NCBI RefSeq assembly: GCF_000753795.1
Contig: NZ_JPEO01000006.1
Location: forward strand, 62,001 to 126,000
Direction: 5' to 3'
DNA length: 64,000 bases
Origin: Shewanella mangrovi
GTDB lineage: Bacteria > Pseudomonadota > Gammaproteobacteria > Enterobacterales > Shewanellaceae
Numbering within the stretch: position 1 is the first letter of the stretch; each line of letters begins with the position of its first letter. The translations under genes were made by a program, and so were the position numbers. The notes beneath the pieces are model-generated. The model was not told where the DNA came from, ran no database searches, and saw only the letters and a program-made list of their open reading frames with translations. Positions 10,269 through 19,914 of the stretch are shown here, one piece after another.

Positions 10269-10360
10269 AATTTCAACTTCCTTAATTACACAAAAACAAT
10301 TCGGTTTTCGTTAGCGCCGCCATCCCTGCCACGCTTGAAAATTCTGGGCGAATATCGCCT

Positions 10361-11377
10361 TTACTGCTCGTTAGCAGCAAACATCGCCAAACTTGTATCG
10401 AGCATACGATTGGCAAAACCCCACTCGTTGTCGCACCAAAGCAACAACTTAATCAAATGCCCGTCACTCACGCGCGTTTGAGTGCCATCGACAATGCTTG
10501 AGCGTGGATCATGATTAAAGTCGCATGATACCAAAGGCTCGTCGGTAAATCCTAAGATCCCTTCCAGCTTGCCACCAGCCGCACGTTTCAATACTTCATT
10601 GACTGTCTTAATATCAACCCGTTTTTTCACTGTCAGCGATACATCAATGGCAGTGACGTTAACGGTGGGCACTCTTACTGAAATGGCTTCAAACTTATCT
10701 TTCATATGCGGCAGAATGCGTTCAATTCCGCGAGCAAGTTTGGTGTCCACCGGGATAATTGATTGACTGGCGGCTCGGGTACGACGCAGATCATCGTGAT
10801 AAGCATCAATCACTTGCTGGTCATTCATTGAGGCATGAATAGTAGTAATCGCCCCACTTTTGATTTCAAACTGGCGGTCTAGCTCAGCAATCACCGGAAT
10901 AATACAGTTGGTCGTACACGAGGCATTGGAGACAACGCGATGGCTTTGTTGAATAAGTTCTTCATTAACGCCATAAACAATGGTGGCGTCGACATCAGCG
11001 GATGCCGGATGACTGATCAGCACTTTCTTCGCCCCGGCTTGCAGATGCGTTTCGCAACTTGCTCTGTCATGCAGAGCACCAGTGGCTTCAATAACTAAAT
11101 CAATATCCAGTTCCTTCCATGGCAACTGAGTAGTATCAGCCTGATGCAACAAAATAATGCTGTCGTTACCAATCTGCATCTGTTGTTGATTGAGCTCAGC
11201 ACGCAGCGCAAAACGGCCATGAGTGGTGTCATAGTTGGTGAGATGAACCATTGCTTCTGGCTTGGCCAGTTCATTAATGGCGACCACTTGGATCTGCTGC
11301 CGCTTACCTGATTCATACAGTGCGCGCAGCACCGACCGGCCAATGCGACCATAACCATTGATTGCCACTCTGATCAT
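10361..11377 (-). CDS. epd: D-erythrose-4-phosphate dehydrogenase
   Basis: NAD-dependent oxidation of erythrose-4-phosphate to 4-phosphoerythronate, the first step toward pyridoxal phosphate. It is GapA-like, with the Rossmann motif [19 protein letters not shown] and catalytic [14 protein letters not shown]. The stretch [21 protein letters not shown] and the [19 protein letters not shown] block are those of Epd rather than of GapA. The start is set at ATG 11377 ([10 protein letters not shown], 338 residues), matching E. coli Epd; an upstream frame start at 11416 would add 13 residues in the intergenic hairpin. A plain GAPDH role in gluconeogenesis cannot be excluded. Confidence 0.92.
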   Translation of the reverse strand: MIRVAINGYGRIGRSVLRALYESGKRQQIQVVAINELAKPEAMVHLTNYDTTHGRFALRAELNQQQMQIGNDSIILLHQADTTQLPWKELDIDLVIEATGALHDRASCETHLQAGAKKVLISHPASADVDATIVYGVNEELIQQSHRVVSNASCTTNCIIPVIAELDRQFEIKSGAITTIHASMNDQQVIDAYHDDLRRTRAASQSIIPVDTKLARGIERILPHMKDKFEAISVRVPTVNVTAIDVSLTVKKRVDIKTVNEVLKRAAGGKLEGILGFTDEPLVSCDFNHDPRSSIVDGTQTRVSDGHLIKLLLWCDNEWGFANRMLDTSLAMFAANEQ

Positions 11378-11412
11378 TCGTACGACTATTGCTCCAACAA
11401 AGAGTAAATACA

Positions 11413-11442
11413 ACAACGGCCTATCATATGACAGGCCGTTGT
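11413..11442 (-). terminator. hairpin between tkt and epd (possible weak terminator)
   Basis: ACAACGGCCT (11413-11422) pairs with AGGCCGTTGT (11433-11442) around a 10-base loop. The minus-strand 3' flank has only a mixed T-run, so it may attenuate or mark an mRNA processing end between tkt and epd rather than fully terminate. Confidence 0.4.
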
Positions 11443-11478
11443 AATTGGCGAGACGCCAGCTAACACTTCAGCATATTT

Positions 11479-13476
11479 TTACGCAAACAGCGCTTGTGCT
11501 TTAGCAACAACGTTTTCAACAGTGAAACCGAACTCTTTGAAAAGTGCTGCGCCTGGCGCAGACTCACCAAAGGTGGTCATGCCCACAACGGCACCATCAA
11601 AGCCAACATACTTGATCCAGTAGTCAGCGTGCGCTGCTTCAATCGCCACGCGTTTGGTCACAGCTTTAGGCAATACCGACTCTTTATAGGCTGCATCCTG
11701 AGCGTCAAACTCAGTGGTTGATGGCATAGAGACTACGCGTACCGCTTTACCTTGTTCGGTCAGAGCTGCAGCTGCATCTACCGCTAACTGCACTTCACTG
11801 CCGGTCGCAATCAGAATCAAATCTGGAGTGCCGGCGCAATCTTGCAGCACATAACCACCTTTTGCTACGTCAGCCAGCTGTGCACCAGTACGCGCTTGCG
11901 CTTGCAGGTTTTGACGGCTGAAGATCAGTGAAGTTGGCGCATCACGACGTTCAATCGCAGCTTTCCACGCAACCGCGGTTTCTGCCGCATCACATGGACG
12001 CCATACCGCCATTCTTGGGGTCATTCGCAGGTTAGCCAGTTGCTCAACAGGTTGGTGAGTTGGGCCGTCTTCCCCTTGACCGATTGAGTCGTGGGTGTAA
12101 ACGAAGATGTTTTGAATGCCCATCAGTGCCGACATACGCACCGCGTTACGCGCGTATTCCATGAACATCATGAAAGTTGCGCCGTAGTTGATGAAGCCAC
12201 CGTGCAGCGATACACCGTTCATGATGCCGCTCATACCAAACTCACGTACACCGTAAAATACGTAGTTACCGGCTGGATCTTCTTGAATGCCTTTTGAGCC
12301 AGACCACAAGGTCAGGTTAGAACCAGCGAGGTCAGCGGAGCCACCGAGCAATTCCGGCAACAACGCACCGAAGGCACCAATTGCATTTTGTGATGCTTTG
12401 CGGCTAGCAATGCCTTCGCCTTTCGCTTGGCATTCTTCAATGAAGGCTTGTGCTTTTGCTTCGAAATCTGCTGGCAGTTCACCTTTAATCACACGGCGTT
12501 CATATTCTGCCGCCAACTCAGGGTAAGCTTTTGCGTACGCGGCAAATTTTTCATCCCATGCAGCTTCGTTAGCTTTACCGACTTCTTTGGCATCCCAACC
12601 CGCATAAACGTCAGCAGGGATTTCAAACGGCGCATATGGCCAGCCCAAGAATTCACGTGCTGCGGCGATTTCTTCTTCGCCCAGTGGTGAACCGTGGCAA
12701 TCATGGCTACCAGATTTGTTAGGTGAACCAAAACCGATGATGGTTTTGCAGCAGATCATGGTTGGTTTGTCAGTCACGGCTTTAGCCGCTTCGATTGCAG
12801 CACGAATCGCATCGCTATCGTGACCATCCACATCGGCAATCACATGCCAGCCATAAGCTTCGAAACGTTTTGGCGTGTTATCAGTGAACCAGCCTTCAAC
12901 GTGACCGTCGATAGAGATACCGTTGTCATCCCAGAACGCAATCAGCTTACCCAGACCCAGAGTACCGGCCAGTGAACAGGCTTCATGGGAGATACCTTCC
13001 ATCAAACAACCGTCGCCGAGGAAACAGTATGTGTAGTGATCAACGATGTCATGACCATCACGGTTAAACTGTGCCGCCAGCGTTTTTTCAGCAATTGCCA
13101 TACCTACCGCGTTGCTAATACCTGCGCCCAGCGGACCTGTAGTGGTTTCAACACCTGGGGTGTAACCATATTCTGGGTGACCAGGGGTTTTTGAGTGCAA
13201 CTGACGGAATTGCTTCAGATCTTCAATTCCCAGATCGTAGCCGCTTAGGTGCAACAGCGAATAAATCAGCATTGAGCCATGGCCGTTCGACAGTACGAAA
13301 CGGTCTCTGTCTGACCATTTTGGATTATTCGGATTGTGCTTTAAAAAATCGTTCCACAGCACTTCAGCAATGTCTGCCATGCCCATTGGGGCGCCTGGGT
13401 GACCTGATTTTGCTTTTTGAACTGCGTCCATACTGAGTGCACGGATAGCGTTAGCGAGTACTTTCCGAGAAGACAT
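11479..13476 (-). CDS. tkt: transketolase
   Basis: Thiamine-diphosphate enzyme of the pentose-phosphate pathway. The TPP motif is [18 protein letters not shown] ... [11 protein letters not shown]. Other family marks are [75 protein letters not shown] and the C-terminal [13 protein letters not shown]. The length of 665 residues is normal. First gene of the leftward sugar-phosphate run, divergent from metK across a 393-bp AT-rich interval. Confidence 0.97.
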   Translation of the reverse strand: MSSRKVLANAIRALSMDAVQKAKSGHPGAPMGMADIAEVLWNDFLKHNPNNPKWSDRDRFVLSNGHGSMLIYSLLHLSGYDLGIEDLKQFRQLHSKTPGHPEYGYTPGVETTTGPLGAGISNAVGMAIAEKTLAAQFNRDGHDIVDHYTYCFLGDGCLMEGISHEACSLAGTLGLGKLIAFWDDNGISIDGHVEGWFTDNTPKRFEAYGWHVIADVDGHDSDAIRAAIEAAKAVTDKPTMICCKTIIGFGSPNKSGSHDCHGSPLGEEEIAAAREFLGWPYAPFEIPADVYAGWDAKEVGKANEAAWDEKFAAYAKAYPELAAEYERRVIKGELPADFEAKAQAFIEECQAKGEGIASRKASQNAIGAFGALLPELLGGSADLAGSNLTLWSGSKGIQEDPAGNYVFYGVREFGMSGIMNGVSLHGGFINYGATFMMFMEYARNAVRMSALMGIQNIFVYTHDSIGQGEDGPTHQPVEQLANLRMTPRMAVWRPCDAAETAVAWKAAIERRDAPTSLIFSRQNLQAQARTGAQLADVAKGGYVLQDCAGTPDLILIATGSEVQLAVDAAAALTEQGKAVRVVSMPSTTEFDAQDAAYKESVLPKAVTKRVAIEAAHADYWIKYVGFDGAVVGMTTFGESAPGAALFKEFGFTVENVVAKAQALFA

Positions 13477-13869
13477 GCTCTCTCCTGCTTATGTGTGAGG
13501 TCTTAGAGGATAAAATGTGATGTGCATCATTTTCACGCAGAGTGACTAATGAATCAAATAAATTTCAACGTTAACTTATTGCGCTTTAGTCATAAAAACA
13601 TACAAATGACTATAAAATACACAACATTATTGAAATCTTATTAACAAATACTAATTTCCAATCGAAAATATCAGACCTGCATCACGCACAATCTATTCCC
13701 TCTATTACCGCTGTCGACGGAATGTTCAATAATTTGCACAGTAGCTAATGCACAATTTCTGACATTGGGGGTGTTATCAGCCCCAATTTTGATTAAAATA
13801 GCCGTCTAGATGGAAAAGCATCTAAACTGCTTTTACCGCGTTACACTCACTAACGAGATTTTCCCTATT
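13477..13869. promoter_or_regulatory. divergent tkt/metK promoter region with MetJ-like boxes
   Basis: No gene lies in this AT-rich interval. Four consecutive 8-mers at 13800-13831 (AGCCGTCT, AGATGGAA, AAGCATCT, AAACTGCT) resemble the tandem met boxes (consensus AGACGTCT) bound by MetJ; the first matches 7 of 8 and the others are weaker. They lie 39 bases before metK, a target of MetJ in enterobacteria. Near tkt, TGTGA-N6-TCATT (13516-13531) is a half-good CRP-like site. Both are inferences from consensus. Confidence 0.55.
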
Positions 13870-15021
13870 ATGGCAAGACACCTGTTTACCTCTGAGTCGG
13901 TCTCAGAAGGACATCCAGATAAAATCGCCGATCAGATTTCTGATGCGGTGCTCGACGCCATTCTGGCCCAAGACCCGAAGGCCCGCGTCGCATGTGAAAC
14001 CTATGTCAAAACTGGCATGGTAATGGTTGGAGGTGAAATCACCACTTCTGCATGGGTTGATATCGAAGAATTGACCCGTAAAACCGTTCGCGAAATTGGC
14101 TACACCAGCTCAGAAATGGGTTTTGATGCCAACTCTTGTGCGGTACTGAGCGCCATTGGTAAGCAATCGCCAGACATCAACCAAGGCGTTGATCGTCAAG
14201 ATCCAAAAGAGCAAGGCGCCGGTGACCAAGGTTTGATGTTTGGTTACGCCAACAACGAAACTGACGTGCTGATGCCAGCGCCTATCACTTACGCACACGC
14301 ACTGGTAAAACGTCAGTCTGAAGTACGTAAAGCAGGCATTCTGCCTTGGTTGCGTCCTGATGCAAAATCACAAGTCACCTTCGCCTACGATGAAGGCAAG
14401 ATTGTCGGTATCGATGCGATCGTGTTGTCAACGCAACATGGCGAAGATGTCTCCATGAAAGAGCTGCAAGAAGGCGTGATGGAAACCATCATCAAACCTA
14501 CTCTGCCAGCTGAATGGTTGAACAAAGACACCAAATATTTCATCAACCCAACCGGTCGTTTCGTTATCGGTGGCCCAATGGGTGACTGTGGTCTGACAGG
14601 CCGTAAAATCATCGTAGATACCTACGGTGGTATGGCACGTCACGGTGGTGGTGCGTTCTCAGGTAAAGACCCATCAAAAGTTGACCGTAGCGCAGCATAT
14701 GCCGCACGTTATGTAGCGAAAAACTTGGTAGCAGCGGGTCTGGCTGACCGTTGTGAAATCCAAGTGTCTTACGCAATCGGTGTGGCTGAGCCTACCTCTA
14801 TCAGCGTAGAGACCTTTGGTACAGGTAAACTGCCTGAAGACAAATTGGTACAACTGGTACGTCAACACTTCGACCTGCGCCCATATGGCCTGACTGAAAT
14901 GTTGGATTTGGCTCGTCCTATCTACCAAAGCACTGCCGCTTATGGCCACTTTGGGCGTGAAGAGTTCCCATGGGAGCAAACCGATAAGGTTGAAATCCTG
15001 AAAGCAGACGCAGGCCTGTAA
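13870..15021 (+). CDS. metK: S-adenosylmethionine synthase
   Basis: Makes S-adenosylmethionine from methionine and ATP. Characteristic motifs: [36 protein letters not shown] (substrate loop) and [23 protein letters not shown]. The start is ATG 13870 ([11 protein letters not shown]), giving 383 residues as in E. coli (384). The frame is open 60 bases further to 13810, but that stretch contains the MetJ-like boxes. Monocistronic, ended by the terminator that follows. Confidence 0.98.
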   Translation: MARHLFTSESVSEGHPDKIADQISDAVLDAILAQDPKARVACETYVKTGMVMVGGEITTSAWVDIEELTRKTVREIGYTSSEMGFDANSCAVLSAIGKQSPDINQGVDRQDPKEQGAGDQGLMFGYANNETDVLMPAPITYAHALVKRQSEVRKAGILPWLRPDAKSQVTFAYDEGKIVGIDAIVLSTQHGEDVSMKELQEGVMETIIKPTLPAEWLNKDTKYFINPTGRFVIGGPMGDCGLTGRKIIVDTYGGMARHGGGAFSGKDPSKVDRSAAYAARYVAKNLVAAGLADRCEIQVSYAIGVAEPTSISVETFGTGKLPEDKLVQLVRQHFDLRPYGLTEMLDLARPIYQSTAAYGHFGREEFPWEQTDKVEILKADAGL

Positions 15022-15042
15022 TTCAACAGTCACTACGATGCT

Positions 15043-15078
15043 AAAAAATAAAGCCGCAGCGATGCGGCTTTATTTTTA
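15043..15078. terminator. bidirectional terminator downstream of metK
   Basis: AAAAATAAAGCCGC pairs with GCGGCTTTATTTTT around a short loop AGCGAT, with flanking T-run. It serves metK and probably the convergent gene at 15111. Confidence 0.85.
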
Positions 15079-15110
15079 TCTGATCCTCAGCTCAGCCTGC
15101 AAACACTTTG

Positions 15111-15485
15111 CTAATAACAATGATCAAAATGGGCGTTCTCCATCGTCATAAACTGCAATTGCATCTCAGACAAGGCCACCACTTCTAACTGACTTATTTG
15201 CTCAACCAACTGGGATGGCATGAGCAATCTGGGATTCGCCTTTGCCGCATTATCAGCACCGCAATCCAGCCAAACATCATCCAGTTGTACGGCAAAGTGA
15301 TGCCGTTCAGCATCGACAAGCCTCACCTCATACACTGCGGATGAGCGTTGTTCTAGCGCCAGTTGCGAGAACAGATATCGCGCTAAATCATAGCTGGATA
15401 ACGGCAATTGCTGCAGTTGAGCCAAGCTAGATTCGAGTCGCTGATGCGATGATAAATGAGTCATTTCGGCCTTCTCCGATGCCAT
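15111..15485 (-). CDS. conserved-looking hypothetical protein
   Basis: A 124-residue, mostly helical soluble protein that I do not recognise. It has no signal peptide or membrane segment. Two starts are possible: ATG 15485, or ATG 15464 (MTHLSSHQ), which has the better SD (GGAGAAGG, five bases upstream). The C-terminal end is acidic and ends FDHCY. It lies 20 bases downstream of the GNAT gene on the same strand, so the two may form an operon. Coding use resembles the neighbours. No function proposed. Confidence 0.6.
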   Translation of the reverse strand: MASEKAEMTHLSSHQRLESSLAQLQQLPLSSYDLARYLFSQLALEQRSSAVYEVRLVDAERHHFAVQLDDVWLDCGADNAAKANPRLLMPSQLVEQISQLEVVALSEMQLQFMTMENAHFDHCY

Positions 15486-15505
15486 AACGCGTATTTCCTA
15501 CGTAG

Positions 15506-16027
15506 CTAGTCAGCCAACAGCAGATAGAAGTCTCGTCCTGCAAGTGTTTGAAAATCAACAATGCGCATCTTTGCATGCTGACAATGCGCCTTAATTGAAC
15601 GTTCATTATGATCGGCAATCAAGGCAATGACTTGGCCATTCGCCTCAGTCTCGGCAGCATCATAAAGTTGCTTAAATGCCCCTGTTCCTCTGGCGCGATT
15701 ATCAAGCCATACAGGACCACAAACGTGCAAACTGCGCCAGTCTAACGCAACCTCATCATGTTGATATCGCTGTTGTAGCTGCTTATATAGTGGGTTTTTC
15801 AGGTGGAACTCAAAGCGAGCAAACACCAAATAGCCTAGCGCAATTTGGTTATCAAAAATCAACCAAATGGCGCGCTGTTTTATCAGCGTGTTCAACTGCT
15901 GCTCATCAAAAAAGTCGCCAGATATGCCGTGTCGAAGCTCAATATCTGAAAATTCATCTGAAACGGCTAACTTTTCCAACGTTTTTATTACGGCAACATC
16001 ATGTATATCAGCGCATCTTACTTGCAT
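15506..16027 (-). CDS. GNAT-family N-acetyltransferase-like protein
   Basis: A 173-residue protein with a GNAT-like layout: N-terminal strand and helix (VRCADIHDVAVIKTLEKLA), a central strand with AIWLIFDNQIALGYLVFARFEF, SLHVCGPVWLDNRARGTGAFKQLYDAAE as the acetyl-CoA-binding region (R-x-x-G-x-G/A degenerate as NRARGTGA), and a C-terminal ...AHCQHAKMRIVDFQTLAGRDFYLLLAD. The substrate is unknown. It probably shares a transcript with the downstream hypothetical gene. Confidence 0.7.
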   Translation of the reverse strand: MQVRCADIHDVAVIKTLEKLAVSDEFSDIELRHGISGDFFDEQQLNTLIKQRAIWLIFDNQIALGYLVFARFEFHLKNPLYKQLQQRYQHDEVALDWRSLHVCGPVWLDNRARGTGAFKQLYDAAETEANGQVIALIADHNERSIKAHCQHAKMRIVDFQTLAGRDFYLLLAD

Positions 16028-16164
16028 AACATATTAATTTTTCGACCAATTACCTAAAAACCTACTCGCCACACACTTTAGCGTGAAGCTACGGAATAAA
16101 GTTGCAAAATAGCAACAAAATCACCACACTTACCTGTAACTCAATAACATAGGCGAAACACCTT

Positions 16165-17121
16165 ATGCTGCCCGATACAGTGAAACCAGGAAGAAGTTTG
16201 CTGGAACAAGACAACCACGGACTCAACCTCGTACGCTGGATGCAACAGTGCGAGTTAATGAAACACTATTATCAGGCAGATAAAGTTTTTGTGCTGCAAA
16301 AAACTGATGCGGGTTTTGAAATTATTGTCAGTGCTGCAGACAGCGGTTTGCGCTTTGCTCCCGGTAAGCAGTTTGAGTTAAACAGCCCAATCCTACAAAA
16401 AATGACGTCGAGTAGTGTTGAAGGGCTTAATCTCGATCTCACTAAAACCGTTTCAGAAGAGCTACCGAAAGAATATAGCAATGCGCTGTGTATCCTATCA
16501 CGCCCGGTAAGCTGGCCGGATGGTTCTGAATTTGGCTGTCTCTGCGTCGTCAATGCTCATGCAAACGAAATACAGAATGTGTCGCCTATGATGCTGGAGC
16601 CGTTTCAGATTCTTCTGCAGCAAGATCTGGCATTGTTGTGCCAAAACCATCGTATTGAAGCACTGTCGATGCGCGATCAAACCACAGGTATGCTCAACAG
16701 TTATGGATTCATCATGATGGCACCAAGGCAGCTCAACCTTGGTCGTCGCTTTGGTGCGCATTGCGGCATTATCTTTTTCGAGCTGTTGCCAAATGGCGAT
16801 GTCGAGCAAGAGGTCCAAGAACGTGGTCATCGCGAACTGGCAAATCTGCTACTTGGAACCCTACGCGCTGCAGATATGGCGGCACACTTTGATGAAACTA
16901 AATTTGTATTACTGGTGTTTATCGATATGGAGCGCGATCTGGAACATATTATTCGTCGCGTTGAAAAGCAGTTTGCCCAATCGCCAATGCCGCTAACACT
17001 TGATTCCAGTGCCTGCTTCTTCGCCCCAGACTCCACTGCCAAATTAGCGCCAATGCTCGAAAGTGCTCAGGCCGGGCTCAAATCATCTGAATTTGCTCCC
17101 TTTAAACATGACACAGAGTAG
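16165..17121 (+). CDS. GAF-like plus degenerate GGDEF domain protein
   Basis: A 318-residue cytoplasmic protein. Residues ~15-160 look like a GAF sensor domain (KVFVLQKTDAGFEIIVSAADS ... ALCILSRPVSWPDGSEFGCLCVVNAH). Residues ~170-310 look like a GGDEF domain: DQTTGMLNSYGFIMMAPRQL matches the usual D-x-L-T-G-L-x-N-R-x-x-F entry, but the signature GGDEF is replaced by DETKF (AHFDETKFVLLVF). Without the catalytic Gly-Gly and Asp/Glu pattern it should not make c-di-GMP, so a binding or scaffolding role is more likely. Stands alone and ends at a strong hairpin. Confidence 0.75.
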   Translation: MLPDTVKPGRSLLEQDNHGLNLVRWMQQCELMKHYYQADKVFVLQKTDAGFEIIVSAADSGLRFAPGKQFELNSPILQKMTSSSVEGLNLDLTKTVSEELPKEYSNALCILSRPVSWPDGSEFGCLCVVNAHANEIQNVSPMMLEPFQILLQQDLALLCQNHRIEALSMRDQTTGMLNSYGFIMMAPRQLNLGRRFGAHCGIIFFELLPNGDVEQEVQERGHRELANLLLGTLRAADMAAHFDETKFVLLVFIDMERDLEHIIRRVEKQFAQSPMPLTLDSSACFFAPDSTAKLAPMLESAQAGLKSSEFAPFKHDTE

Positions 17122-17166
17122 CAACATTGATAGCAATGTTGCTGACAAACTGTACCTAGGCCTAAT

Positions 17167-17190
17167 AAAGGTGCTTTAAGCACCTTTTTC
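17167..17190 (+). terminator. terminator after the GAF/GGDEF-like gene
   Basis: A perfect inverted repeat AAAGGTGCTT/AAGCACCTTT centred on 17177 is followed by TTTTCGCTTTT. Confidence 0.75.
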
Positions 17191-17251
17191 GCTTTTACTT
17201 TGCGACAAGAATTGCCAAACTAGCGGCCAGCCTTAATTTATTTTTCGTCCC

Positions 17252-17665
17252 ATGCAAAAAGCTGTAGTCGTCATGGCGTTGGTTGGACTCATCAGCGCCT
17301 GTCAGTCAAATATTAGTGGTCCACAACTCGCTGCAGATCTGCTTGGAAAATGGCACATTAACGCCATCAATCAGCAGGCAACCCTCAACTATAGTACGGC
17401 TTATCTCGCCTTCTCAGCAGATGGTGTACTGAGTGGTAACAATAGCTGTAATCAGTTTGGCGGCCACTATCAGCTACAAGGCAACCAGCTCAATCTCAAT
17501 GCTGAACAAGGTACGCTTAAAGCATGTGTCGATGCCTTGATGCAGCAAGAGCAGCAATTTAGCCAAGTCTTGCCACGAATTACACAACTGCACATGCAGG
17601 ATGATAAGCTCACCTTGCTTGACGCCAAGCGTCATCCGATACTGCAATTGACGCGAATACAATAA
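17252..17665 (+). CDS. META-domain lipoprotein (HslJ-like)
   Basis: A 137-residue predicted outer-membrane or periplasmic lipoprotein. The signal peptide MQKAVVVMALVGLISAC ends in a lipobox (I-S-A-C17). The META domain follows: LLGKWHINAINQ, YLAFSADGVLSGNNSCNQFGGHYQL, and KACVDALMQQEQQFSQVL. META/HslJ proteins are linked to stress or antibiotic tolerance in E. coli, but their molecular role is unclear. Monocistronic, with a strong terminator directly after the stop. Confidence 0.85.
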   Translation: MQKAVVVMALVGLISACQSNISGPQLAADLLGKWHINAINQQATLNYSTAYLAFSADGVLSGNNSCNQFGGHYQLQGNQLNLNAEQGTLKACVDALMQQEQQFSQVLPRITQLHMQDDKLTLLDAKRHPILQLTRIQ

Positions 17666-17695
17666 AAAAACGCCCGTTAACTGGGCGTTTTTTTA
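17664..17695. terminator. bidirectional terminator after the META-domain gene
   Basis: ACGCCCG/CGGGCGT-type stem (AAAAAAACGCCC ... GGGCGTTTTTTT) with loop GTTAACT; usable from both strands, for the convergent small gene at 17733 as well. Confidence 0.9.
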
Positions 17696-17732
17696 TTGTA
17701 TCGAGAGAAACAACTTGGATTTATTGAGCTGC

Positions 17733-17996
17733 TCAGGCATCAAAGCGAATTTCGTCCGCTAAGTCGAAACGCAATGGATACAAAGCTGCTGGCGGTTCAT
17801 CACGTTCGACGATGTAATCCCAGTAGTCATTATCAAATTGGTGGAATAGCCCGGACTTTTTAATCTCTTCACGGTTAATCGACCACCACCATATAGGCGC
17901 CCACAGACCGACAGTAACTGTGGTCAACACAAAGTGCAGGATATTGGTCCAAAAGAGTTGGTTATCTGCTTGGCTTGATTCTTCTATTCTTTTCAC
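17733..17996 (-). CDS. small membrane protein, function unknown
   Basis: An 87-residue protein with one clear membrane segment (residues ~15-38, WTNILHFVLTTVTVGLWAPIWWWS) followed by a charged, acidic C-terminal tail. The start is GTG at 17996 with a weak SD; no in-frame ATG is available. I do not recognise the family. The gene is bounded by a terminator and by the divergent GNAT gene, so it is probably a single-gene unit. Confidence 0.55.
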   Translation of the reverse strand: MKRIEESSQADNQLFWTNILHFVLTTVTVGLWAPIWWWSINREEIKKSGLFHQFDNDYWDYIVERDEPPAALYPLRFDLADEIRFDA

Positions 17997-18196
17997 AGCT
18001 TTGCCCCGGATTGACTACATCAACAACATTCCCGTACCTGCGGGTCACTGTCCGTTTACTATACAAGTATACAAAGACATAGACTTTAGTCTAATAAGAA
18101 TTTGCTATAACCAAATGCAAGGTTTCAAGTTTGCACCCAAGCGTGCGCACTGTTAGATTGTCGCCATTCAAATCTCATCACCAAGAACACAGTAGT

Positions 18197-18646
18197 ATGT
18201 TGATACGTAAGGGAACCCAACAGGATTTAGCCGATATTGTCGCATTTAATCAGGCCATGGCATTTGAAACAGAGGGATTAAGCTTAGATGCCGATACCCT
18301 GATCACCGGTGTGCAAACCCTGTTGCAACAACCCACGCGCGGCTTTTATCTGGTGGCGGAGCATGAAGGTGAGATCGCAGCGTCATTGATGGTCACGTTT
18401 GAATGGAGTGACTGGCGCGCCAAAGACTATTACTGGATCCAAAGCGTCTACGTAAAACCCGCTTTTCGTCGGCAGGGCTTGTATCGCGCCTTATATCAGA
18501 AGGTTAAACAGCTCGCGGACGCCAATGGCAGTGCGGCTAGTTATCGCCTTTATGTCGAACACGACAATCACGTTGCTCAAAAAGCCTACCAACAGCTAGG
18601 TATGGAGCAAAGCCACTATTTAATGTTCGAAGAAAAACCGGAGTAA
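18197..18646 (+). CDS. GNAT-family N-acetyltransferase
   Basis: A 149-residue acetyltransferase. Start chosen at ATG 18197 (MLIRKGTQQDLADIVAFNQ), where GNAT domains usually begin; a TTG start 66 bases upstream would add non-homologous residues. Acetyl-CoA motif: IQSVYVKPAFRRQGLYRALYQKV (R-R-x-G-x-x/A variant), then LYVEHDNHVAQKAYQQLGM in the C-terminal half. The substrate is unknown. Six bases separate it from yjjX, suggesting an operon. Confidence 0.85.
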   Translation: MLIRKGTQQDLADIVAFNQAMAFETEGLSLDADTLITGVQTLLQQPTRGFYLVAEHEGEIAASLMVTFEWSDWRAKDYYWIQSVYVKPAFRRQGLYRALYQKVKQLADANGSAASYRLYVEHDNHVAQKAYQQLGMEQSHYLMFEEKPE

Positions 18647-18652
18647 TGGGCC

Positions 18653-19183
18653 ATGACAGATAAAGTTCATATTGTGGTCGGCTCACATAACCCGGTGAAA
18701 ATTAATGCCGCAAGAGCGGCTGTGGCGACGTTGCACCCAGAAGCCAGTATCGAAGTAGAAGCGGTCAGCGCCCCGTCAGGAGTTGCCGATCAACCGATGA
18801 CGGATGCTGAAACTAAGCTAGGGGCCATTAATCGAGTGGAATGGTGTCGCGAACACTATCAAGCTGATTATTATCTGAGTATGGAAGGTGGGGTCGATTT
18901 ATTTGAACAAGGCCCAGCGACCTTTGCCTATGTCACCATTGCCACCGACACACAGCTTTGCGTTGGTCGTACTGCACACCTGCCATTGCCACAGCAAGTG
19001 TTCGACAAACTCGGTGAGCAAGAACTCGGCGATATCATGGATGCACTGTTTAATACCGTGAACGTCAAACAGGCTGGCGGCGCTATTGGTTTGCTGACTA
19101 ACGGAAATGCAAATCGTGAGAGTATTTACACCGCGGCGTTAGTTCTGGCGACAGCACCATTGCGCTACGCTGAGCTATATTGA
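18653..19183 (+). CDS. yjjX: inosine/xanthosine triphosphatase (YjjX)
   Basis: House-cleaning NTPase removing ITP and XTP. The 176-residue protein has the YjjX/NTPase pattern: VVGSHNPVKINAARAAV at the N terminus, VSAPSGVADQPMTDAETKLGAINR, SMEGGVDL in the active site, and GGAIGLLTNGNANRESIYTAALVLA at the end. It is tightly spaced after the GNAT gene. Confidence 0.93.
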   Translation: MTDKVHIVVGSHNPVKINAARAAVATLHPEASIEVEAVSAPSGVADQPMTDAETKLGAINRVEWCREHYQADYYLSMEGGVDLFEQGPATFAYVTIATDTQLCVGRTAHLPLPQQVFDKLGEQELGDIMDALFNTVNVKQAGGAIGLLTNGNANRESIYTAALVLATAPLRYAELY

Positions 19184-19261
19184 TTTGCTCAGCTTGCACT
19201 TGGGGAAAACGCAGGCTATGTTTTGCTTCATTCAGTGAAAACTTGTTCAGAAACAGCCAAG

Positions 19262-19828
19262 ATGCCTGACCGCTCTCATGTAATTCCGCCCAAAGGACTA
19301 ACGCCGGAAAAAAGCGCGTGGCGCTGGCGTGTATCTCCAACAATTGCCATTCGTCCGATGACCACTGCCGATAATGCCGCTGTCGCTCAGCTGATTCGTG
19401 CAGTTTCTGCTGAATATGAACTCACGGCAGATAAAGGCTACAGTGTGGCCGATCCCACTCTGGATAATCTTGCCGCGGTATACGCGCCGGAACGTCATAT
19501 CTACTTGGTGGTGGAAAAAGAAGGCCATATCGTGGGTGGCTGCGGTATAGGTGCACTGCAGGGATTTGACGATACCTGCGAACTGCAAAAAATGTATTTT
19601 TTACCCGAAATTCGTGGACGCGGTTTAGCAAATGCGATCAGCAAGCTATGTATGAATTTCGCCAGCCGCTGCGGCTATGACAAGATCTACCTAGAGACCA
19701 CTTACCTACTCCCCGAGGCTCTCAGATTGTATCGCCATCTAGGCTTTCGTGAACTACCACAGCATTTAGGCAATACTGGCCATAACGCTTGTGAAATTCC
19801 GATGCAGATGTCATTAGTCACTGTATAA
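19262..19828 (+). CDS. GNAT-family N-acetyltransferase
   Basis: A 188-residue protein from the ATG at 19262; the start is uncertain. The frame also opens at a TTG at 19223, and a later ATG at 19358 lies just inside the domain. The GNAT fold is clear: IAIRPMTTADNAAVAQLIRAV, HIYLVVEKEGHIVGGCGIGAL, CELQKMYFLPEIRGRGLANAI (acetyl-CoA loop R-G-R-G-L-A) and EALRLYRHLGFRELP. The substrate is unknown. Probably transcribed after yjjX, 78 bases downstream. Confidence 0.85.
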   Translation: MPDRSHVIPPKGLTPEKSAWRWRVSPTIAIRPMTTADNAAVAQLIRAVSAEYELTADKGYSVADPTLDNLAAVYAPERHIYLVVEKEGHIVGGCGIGALQGFDDTCELQKMYFLPEIRGRGLANAISKLCMNFASRCGYDKIYLETTYLLPEALRLYRHLGFRELPQHLGNTGHNACEIPMQMSLVTV

Positions 19829-19914
19829 AAATAAACCAGCCAAACGCTTAGCTACTGGGCAGCCTTCAAAAAACTTGCTAGCTTGAGATCCTATCTAAGC
19901 AAAGGGAGTGTTTG

